Positions 56,990-64,000 of a stretch of 64,000 nucleotides of DNA are shown here, piece after piece. How positions within the stretch are numbered: the first letter of the stretch is position 1; every line of letters begins with the position of its first letter. The notes under the pieces are model-generated. The model saw only the letters and a program-made list of their open reading frames with translations, made no database searches and was not told the origin of the DNA. The translations under genes were made by a program, and so were the position numbers. Origin of the DNA: Chamaecyparis obtusa (taxonomy: Eukaryota > Streptophyta > Pinopsida > Cupressales > Cupressaceae); the NCBI GenBank assembly GCA_027943335.1, contig BSBK01006751.1, positions 712,501-776,500 on the forward strand, written 5' to 3'.

Positions 56990-57791
56990 CTGAGCAAAAT
57001 ACAAGGAAGAATGAAAAGTTAACCGAGCACAGTCTTGACCGAGAATAGACACCAAGTCAAATGATTACCAAGCACACCAAGTACAGTTATAACCAAACAT
57101 ACATGTTTACCGAGCATCAACATTTTACCAAGACAGGAATGCAATCTATACTGAGTGATATTGGAATGACATTGAAAACAAGGAAAATGGTTTATAATAA
57201 GCTAGAAAATAGTTTACATAAATCAAGGTAAAGATTTATTGGAGATATAAAATTGATTGTTGATGATTCCTATGCAATTTTGATTTAGGTGATTCATATG
57301 GATCATTGATCAAGTATTTTCTAGATGATTCCATAACCCTAATTAGGTCAAATATTTATGATATAAGAATTTTCAAGATGTCAGATAAGACATGTACATG
57401 AGAAGTAACCTCCAATAGGATACATCTGAAGATCAAACATCGTTGTGAAGCTAAGTATTGAATAAGTATTCAGAATTGAATCAGAAGAAGATCAGAGGCT
57501 ACCAATAAGTATTTGAAGGACTTATTTATCACAAAGAGGTGATATCAATTATGGACTAAAGTAGATATGATATTTAGCAAAGTAAGTTGCTTCATCCAGA
57601 TCATTATGTTGTTACTTTCTAACAATTATGGTAGACAAAATCTCTTAACATAGTAGACCTAACTATCTTTTGTAGATCTCTTAACCGAGTGCACACTTAA
57701 TAGTGTTGCTTAAATCCTCTAACAAGGTAGATCTTAACAGGTCTTAAATGTTGCTCCTAATAGGGTAAGATCATTAGAAGTGATCAAAATT
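56990..57791 (+). repeat. Element A 3' LTR, third segment (inferred)
   Basis: Non-coding, with TCTTAACCGAGT, CTCTAACAAGGT and CTCCTAATAGGG (57754-57765), the motif cluster seen in the LTRs of B and C. It stops at the CACTAGTA repeat without the expected C-run and CTAACA terminus, so the LTR is truncated there. Confidence 0.5.
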
Positions 57792-58256
57792 CACTAGTAT
57801 AATTTGGCAAATAAATGACTACGTGACTAAAAGTTTTAGTCACGTGACTAAAACTTTTAGTCACATGACTAAAAATGATCAAATTATACTAATTATTTAC
57901 AATTCACAAGTATAAATAACTAAATAAATGACTAATTTGGTCATCGGATAAACTCACAAGGTCAGACAACTAAAAATGACCAAATAAATTACTAAATAAT
58001 TAGTCACCCAAATAAAAATGACTAAATAAATGACTAAATAATTAGCCATCTGAACAAAAATGACCAAATGAATGATTATTACTCCTTTATAATAACATTT
58101 GATAATATCATAGACTTATATACTTAGAAGTTATATTTCACCAGCAATGCTTGTTCATCAATAGGCTTATTGCATGAGCAATCCATCTACACATGTCTCA
58201 TGCCAGAAATATGGATTTCAGGTGATTTCAAAATTGATCAATAAACAATATTTAGA
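57792..58256 (+). repeat. Dispersed CACTAGTA repeat, copy 2
   Basis: Starts CACTAGTATAATTTGGCAAA. 57795-57806 and 57880-57891 are perfect 12-bp inverted repeats (TAGTATAATTTG), enclosing alternating GTGACTAAAA and TTTTAGTCAC boxes. It then follows copy 1 through AATAGGCTTATTGC. Confidence 0.65.
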
Positions 58257-58272
58257 GTCGATAGAATTGCAA

Positions 58273-58920
58273 CACTAGTAGAATTTGACAAATATGTGAC
58301 TACGTGACTAAAAATTGTATTCACATGAATAAAACTTCTAGGTACGTGACTAAAAATGACTAAATTCTACTAATTTTTTGTAATTCACAAGTATAAATGA
58401 CAAATTTGATCATATGAACAAATCATAACTAAATAATTGACCATATGACTAAATTAATGACTATTTGTCCTCTATTGTTTTTCCTTTCAAATTTGATCAT
58501 AATCCATAGAGCTTAAGCCTCCCTCATGGGACCTCTACTTAAGTGACCCATTTGGCTTTCACGTGATTTCAAAATCCATTCATAAACAACTTTAAGATAT
58601 ATAATTGCAAACAATAGTTTCCATTAAAAAAAAATTCATTCATGGCTTACTGTTTCGAATAGGTCTCTCATCTCATGCCTAAAAATGAATATGACTTGCA
58701 TCTAATATTAGATCTTCAAATCAAATCAGATTTTGGTTGCATGTGTGAAATATTTAACCCTTAAACATGTTACCTATTTTTTTCTTTAAAGCATAAAATA
58801 ACTATGTATGTATCTTAGGTACATTTTAGAGGGTTGTGAAATTCATTTAAGTGTTTTACAAGCATAATGGAGGTGCATGTTCATAGTTATAGGAGGTGAA
58901 GTGTTTAAAAGTATTCATAT
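58273..58920 (+). repeat. Dispersed CACTAGTA repeat, copy 3
   Basis: Starts CACTAGTAGAATTTGACAAA. 58276-58286 and 58362-58372 are perfect 11-bp inverted repeats. It shares with copy 1 the far segment AGCATAATGGAGGTG and GTGTTTAAAAGTATT (about 58863-58915). It stands head to tail with copy 2. Confidence 0.6.
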
Positions 58921-59003
58921 TACCTAGTTTCCCCTCTAGGTCAAAATATCCTTATATCTGAGTCTTGCATTCATCATAAAGGTCTTTTTTTCCATGTCTT
59001 GCC

Positions 59004-59360
59004 ATGACTTCAACTTTTCATTAAAATTTTCTAAAATAGAGCCCCCTAATTTAAGTTCTAATGTTTAAAAAATCCCTCATTTTAATTTTTTTCATCTCTT
59101 GCTAATAGCTCATGGAAAATCTAGTTAAGGTCCTCTTGTATTTTGAAAATAAATAAATAAAATAAAATTACAATTATAAACGATGGCTTCAACTTTTCAT
59201 TAAAATTTTCTAGAATAGAGCCCCTTAATTTAAGTTGTAATGCTTAAAAAAAATCCCTATTTTAATTTTTTTTTCATCTTTTGCTAATAGCTCATGGAAA
59301 ATTTAGTTAAGGTCCTCTTGTATTTTGGAAGGAGGTGAAAATAAATAAATAAAATAAAAT
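59004..59360. repeat. Tandem duplication, period about 179 bp
   Basis: The segment starting ATGACTTCAACTTTTCATTA at 59004 recurs at 59183 as ATGGCTTCAACTTTTCATTA. Both copies run through CTAATAGCTCATGGAAAAT and TAAGGTCCTCTTGTATTTTG to AAATAAATAAATAAAATA. The copies are about 90 percent alike. Confidence 0.88.
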
Positions 59361-59887
59361 CACAACTAGTCACATTTGATTTTTTCAAGAGTTGCCCTAG
59401 TCTGCCAAAACCAAAGGAGAAAAGGAAATATCTGAGAAAGCCCACGAATGCAAGGAAATAGAATTTTATTGTAGAAATATTCCATGATTTTCACTCAGAG
59501 GGAGAAGCTTGCAAATTATGCAGTATGTATTGCCAAGGGTAATGTTGTAGCAATCGACTCATCTAAGTGTTGCATCTCCCACAAGAATTTGCAAGTTGTG
59601 CAGGATGTAAATTTGCAGGTACTTAGTGAGAAATTCTATATTCCTTTCATTATGTGTTTTTTGTGTGACTTTTGAACTAAATTGGTGGGGGATTCAATTT
59701 CAAGGGGAAATTTAATAGGCCATCTTTTTCATGTCAGTTAGGAATTTCATTTTTGTTGGTAAAATTTAGAATAATGGGCTACATTAAAATTTTGAACTGG
59801 GTAATCTTATTGGATGGTTTGTCATCGAGATGATATTTAAAATTTATGGCTTTATTTTTCTCTTTAGGTTAGTCCTTTTCTTACTTG
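59361..59887. other. Unassigned DNA left of the PPR pseudogene
   Basis: No gene recognised. A 63-codon plus-strand frame at 59484-59675 has no motif. Confidence 0.45.
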
Positions 59888-60540
59888 CTACATCAATTGT
59901 ACACATTCAACAAGTCCAGTTTGTGCATATTCTCCAGTCATTGCATTCCATGAGATTGCATCTCTTTGAGGCATTCTAACTGATAATGGCATACCTTGTC
60001 CACACTCCACAGTTTGCATACATGTCTCTACCAAAGCATTTGCAAATACAATATTTGAGGAAAACCCCCCTACCATTATACTTTGAAGGATGTCCATACC
60101 CTATTTCAAAGTTCCCATTTTGGCATAGGCAGGATGGGTGCTGTCAGAGGTTGTCAAATTTGGTTTTATACATTCCATTTTCATTTGCTAGAAAGTTTTT
60201 GAAGCTTTTTCAGCAAGTCCATTTTGTAAATTCCCTGCAATCATGGCATTCCATAAAACCACAATTATCTGAAGCATTTTTTCAAATAGTTCACTACCCT
60301 TGTCTATGCTACCATATTTTGCATAAATGCCTAACAGGGTAGTTGCAACAACATATGAAAAATTTCTTCGTTCCTTTATGTTTTGGTAAATGATAATACC
60401 TTATTTCAAAGCTCCAATTTTGGGTACACCTACCAATTACATTTTCTTGAATGTTTCAAGAGCCTCTTCAAGAAATCCACTTTGTACATATCCTACAATT
60501 ATTGTAGTCAATGACTTGAGCCAGTAGAAAGTATGAACTG
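59888..60540 (-). pseudogene. Pentatricopeptide-repeat (PPR) gene fragment, PLS-like
   Basis: One minus-strand frame without frameshift but with four or more stops. It reads successive PPR units: TTIIVGYVQSGFLEEALETF, then VVATTLLGIYAKYGSIDKGS, ELFEKMLQIIVVLWNAMIAG, NLQNGLAEKA, MGTLK, SNIVFANALVE, then RMPQRDAISWNAMTGEYAQT and GLVE. LWNAMIAG or SWNAM with the GLVEEA-type end marks long and short (PLS) units, as in plant organellar RNA-editing or RNA-processing factors. Both ends are missing, with no start Met or C-terminal E/DYW domain. It is the only host-derived coding trace in the window. Confidence 0.87.
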
Positions 60541-61683
60541 TAATATCTACTCTGCTGCATATAATTTGAGTCTTATAAAAATTACCATTAAATAATTTGG
60601 GAGGAGACTGCCAAAAGATTTAAACTAAATTTAGGTTTTAAGAAATTAAATTTCTCAAGTTAGTGTTGTAAACTTTCAATCCCACTGCCATAGCTGTTGG
60701 CAATGCCCCTTTGAACAGTAACCTCTCCAACTTCTACATTTCCAGGATTAATCACATGTCATGGGGTGATAGCCTCGTCAGTGGTGTCAACTTCTATGTC
60801 ATGGCAAAGGTAATGTGAGATTAGTATACAATAATAAAATCAAACAAATAATAGGATATGATAAACCCTTGAATTATAAAAATTTAATAAATAGTAAACC
60901 GTAAATGAGAGTTTAATTGGCATAATTTAATATATCCAATCAAGATATATCTATCAAATAAATTCATAATATATTTGACCAAGTTTGTTCCTATACGTCA
61001 AAGCTACTTTAAGGAAAACCTATTAGTAGTGGACTAGTTAAGGTTCGGTCTTTCTATTACTGTTAAATCACATGAAACATTTAAATCAATTTTCATTTAG
61101 TGAGGCTCTAGGCTCAAATGCTAATTCATGCTTTTTATGATGTCTGAGTGTGTACTTTGGCTCCAAAGAACTATCTAGTAGGAGATATGCACTAGTTTAT
61201 GGGGGCCACTTAATCTGTATCAAAATAAAATTACACATATTGGTTGGAGGAATATCCCCAGCTTCAAAAGTGGTGAAATCCCAACAGTCTCATCTTTTCA
61301 TACTTGGAAAGAGAATTTTCCTTCCCTAATTGGTCTTCTGCTCAAACAAGAAGATTTTCCCTATGAATTGGACTTCTTTTGAAACAAGAGGATTTTATCT
61401 ATGTGGTTGGAAGAGAATATTTTTTTTAAAAAAAATTTGTTTGAACCTTGGTAGTGATTTCCATTGGAAGATTCAAATAGAGACAAACCCAAATAACTTT
61501 GAAAGATGAAAAAGTATGTGAAACCCTAATTGACAAACTTGTATAATTGAGGGCCACTTTTAATACAAAGTATTCACTACTACATTTGACCTCATTTTTC
61601 TACCAAAATTTTTGACCATCAATTAAAAAGGTTTAGGTTGGTCGGATTATAGAAGGAAAATTTCCTTTTTTTAAAATCCATGT
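60541..61683. other. Unassigned intergenic DNA
   Basis: AT-rich, no gene or LTR recognised on either strand. Confidence 0.45.
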
Positions 61684-61740
61684 CCGTGTTAGTCAAAATT
61701 TTGACCAATACAATGTAGGTCAAAATTTTGACCAACACGG
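61684..61740. repeat. Inverted repeat with 23-bp arms
   Basis: 61684-61706 (CCGTGTTAGTCAAAATTTTG...) pairs with 61718-61740 with one mismatch around an 11-bp loop. Each arm contains the palindrome GGTCAAAATTTTGACC or its near copy. T-rich DNA to the left and A-rich DNA to the right extend the pairing imperfectly. Possibly the core of a foldback element or MITE; no copy elsewhere in the window. Confidence 0.75.
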
Positions 61741-63743
61741 GTATAACTTTAAAAAGAAAAAATATTTTGTATCTCATTTAATTGTTTGGTTTTAACTTGG
61801 AGCGCGCAAAGGAGCTAGAGCCTGTGATTGTTTGAACTATTATTTGATGAGAGTAAAAGGAGGACCTCCTACCTGTGAGGGTTGCCACTGTGATTTCGTG
61901 TAAAAGGAGGACCGCCCGTAAGGATTTCCTTACTCTGCATTTGTCTGGCATTGTTTTATTGGTTACCTACTTAGAGCCCATGAAAAATGTGCTAGGCCAT
62001 CATGTATTTGGTATTTGCTGGCATGTTTTTTATCATTGTTTATATACATTTGATTCAGAGATGAACTTGCAAACCCTAAATTTATGAATCACCGCATCAT
62101 GTTACATTGTAAATGTACTAGTGTTAGGTTTATGATTGTAAGGTTGGAAGAGGAAATATTACAAACAAGATTGAGAAAACTATGTTTTTAACATTTTTTT
62201 ACTGGTATTTGTTTTCTGTCGACTTCGTGTGGATTGGAATGTCAAATCTAACTCCATAGGAAGTCTACCTAGAGTCATAGCTTTCAATTGTGACCGGTCT
62301 GAGATCATTTGGTGGAGAAATGTGAAAGAAATCATGTGACAGTCATCTATAGACCATTTTGACATAAAACTAGGGCAGTCGGCTTTCTAGAGTCAGCTTT
62401 CTATGGACTCTTTTAGACTAGGTGTGACTATCTACACACTATGGCTTCATAAGTTCTTAAAAAGACCCCAAATAAAAAAGAAACCATAGACTCCTTGCAC
62501 TCCCAAGACTCAAAACCTTCATCAGTCTTTAATAATTTCTAAAAATGAACAAACCTCAAAGGAATAGGGCTAAGTCCACCGAGAACCCCAAAATCCCCAA
62601 ATTTAGCACTTCTAAACCCTTACTCCAAGGGTTTCTTAAATCTCCTATCTCTGATCACTTCTAGGTCCAATAGGTAGTTGTTTCACCATTAGATGATCAT
62701 TATAAGATGATCCAAATAATAATCTATGTTCCTCCTTCAGACCAAATGGCTACTGATGTAGCATACCAAGCAAATTCATTAAGTTTCCTCTATAAATTAT
62801 GGTGAGCACCCAAACATTCTTCCTTCTCATTACATTAATGGATTAGGGAACTATAGTACATGTTAATACTCAGTCATTCCATGTGTTATAGTGGTCAGAG
62901 GTCATGGAATGACCATATTCAATTGGAAACTCACAAAACTATCAAAGGAATGGTTGAAACTACTCTGCCAATCAGAATTAATTGAGTAAAAATATAAATA
63001 CAGACCTCACAAATGCATAGATGTGGTCTAGGATCAATATCTAACTATTCCAAATGCATTGGAATGTAAGACAATGAAAAAATAAATCTAAAATCACTCT
63101 AAGAACTTAGGAAATTGCATTTGAAAGAAGTTTATTTATCAAAAACTCAGTACAGTCCATACACCAGGCCTCTTTTGTCGTACAATGAAACTTTGGCATA
63201 TTTGATGGAATCCTAGAAACTACCCCAACCAATCCAAATTAGTTGGATGGATTAGTTTGCACTAAAATGTAACAAAATCCAATTCCCTCCATTTTCTAAT
63301 AACCATTGCATTTCAAATTTTTGAATTTGCAACATTACAAATTTGGAGTTTTTGAAACTTTTAAAGATAATGAAGCCTTAAGAATTTGAAATGTGACCCA
63401 AATGAACTTATTAAGAATTATTACAATCAAATCTAAACTATTATAAACTTGTAACACCAAGTACCATCCTAGGCTCTTATTTTGGTCCTAAGGCCTATGA
63501 GGCCTTTTAAGACTTATTACATATTTGTCATTTGCATTGCATGGAATGACCTTATAGGCCATTATAGGTGCCAATACATTCCAATTGATGTATTTAGATG
63601 TCATTAGGTGCATGGTTGTCATTATGGACTCCTGGTAGTCTTTGGATGTTCTAGGTGCCCCTGCACCATGTTCACCACCTTTGAAAGGATTCTTGTCCTA
63701 AGAATCAGTCCTGGCATTGGATGTTTGAGTTTAAACCTGTACT
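61741..63743. other. Unassigned intergenic DNA
   Basis: No gene recognised. TAAAAGGAGGACC occurs twice, near 61855 and 61902. The rest shows no structure I can support. Confidence 0.4.
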
Positions 63744-63968
63744 TTAGGAATATGGTGCCTTGACAGTTGGTTCTTTGTGCCCACTAGACGTCCACATCTG
63801 AACATGGTTGTTTATTGGCTGCCCTTCAATAGGACACTTGACTGTACCTATTTGAACATAGTTCAAATCCCAAAAGTTTGCATTTTTAGGACTGTGCAAC
63901 ATTTTCCTATTCAATCCTTTGTCCTTTTCTTCCCAAACCTGATTTGTCCTTCCTCCTCTTCCCCTCAT
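63744..63968 (-). pseudogene. Possible eroded gypsy gag zinc-knuckle region
   Basis: A 74-codon minus-strand frame starts with Arg/Gly-rich RGRGGRTNQV and contains VKCPIEGQPINNHVQMW. This could be a CX2CX4HX4C knuckle with two Cys lost (to Glu and Trp). Arg/Gly-rich sequence before a knuckle is common in gypsy gag. No other domain is visible before the window ends, so the call is weak. Confidence 0.25.
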
Positions 63969-64000
63969 TGAAGAACCTCCTCTATTGCTGCTATTCTGTC

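Noticed and set aside
1..64000. tRNA, rRNA and other structural RNA genes
   Set aside because: No cloverleaf, 5S or snRNA signature was recognised by reading; a covariance-model scan was not possible.

Overview
The window reads as AT-rich nuclear DNA of a large-genome seed plant, most likely a gymnosperm. That is an inference from dense nested LTR retrotransposons, LTR pairs several percent apart, heavy decay by C-to-T transitions and almost no host genes. No intact host gene was found. The only host-gene trace is a decayed pentatricopeptide-repeat (PPR) pseudogene at 59888-60540.

Left part (1-13553). A minus-strand Ty1/copia pol fragment (1-1523) abuts a dispersed repeat that starts CACTAGTA (1524-2500). 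After about 3 kb of unassigned DNA comes a complete but decayed copia element on the minus strand (copia-A, 5500-13553, target duplication ATAGA). Nested in it is a 3045-bp non-autonomous LTR element (8368-11412, duplication CTTTT) whose only gene is an uninterrupted 362-codon gag-like frame.

Middle part (13554-30597). A minus-strand frame of about 1,200 codons (gene D, 27972 down to about 17125) is split by element B (20102-27302, duplication GGGTC). B has 1011-bp LTRs and an initiator-Met primer site. It carries a zinc-knuckle gag and a second large frame (ORF2), with no protease, integrase or reverse transcriptase. To the right lie a degenerate tandem array (28459-29106) and the 3' part of a related element, A, whose LTR starts at 30598.

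Right part (30598-57791) is a stack of insertions. The LTR of A was hit by a Ty3/gypsy element (30670-52894). Its integrase gene was hit by element C (37616-50133, duplication GAAAC), a second gag plus ORF2 element. The right LTR of C was hit by copia-B (44849-49874, duplication TTTTG). A short Athila/Tat-type derivative with almost only LTRs (53131-56981) also sits in the LTR of A. Two more CACTAGTA repeats, a tandem duplication, the PPR pseudogene and foldback DNA fill the rest.

The most interesting content is the pol-less two-gene LTR family (B, C, partial A, perhaps D). It keeps Sirevirus-like signals (initiator-Met primer site, repeated AAAGGGGGAGA tracts, multi-knuckle gag) but replaces pol with a conserved ORF2. 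Also notable are the gag-only element and a gypsy element with an RNase H domain upstream of its reverse transcriptase.
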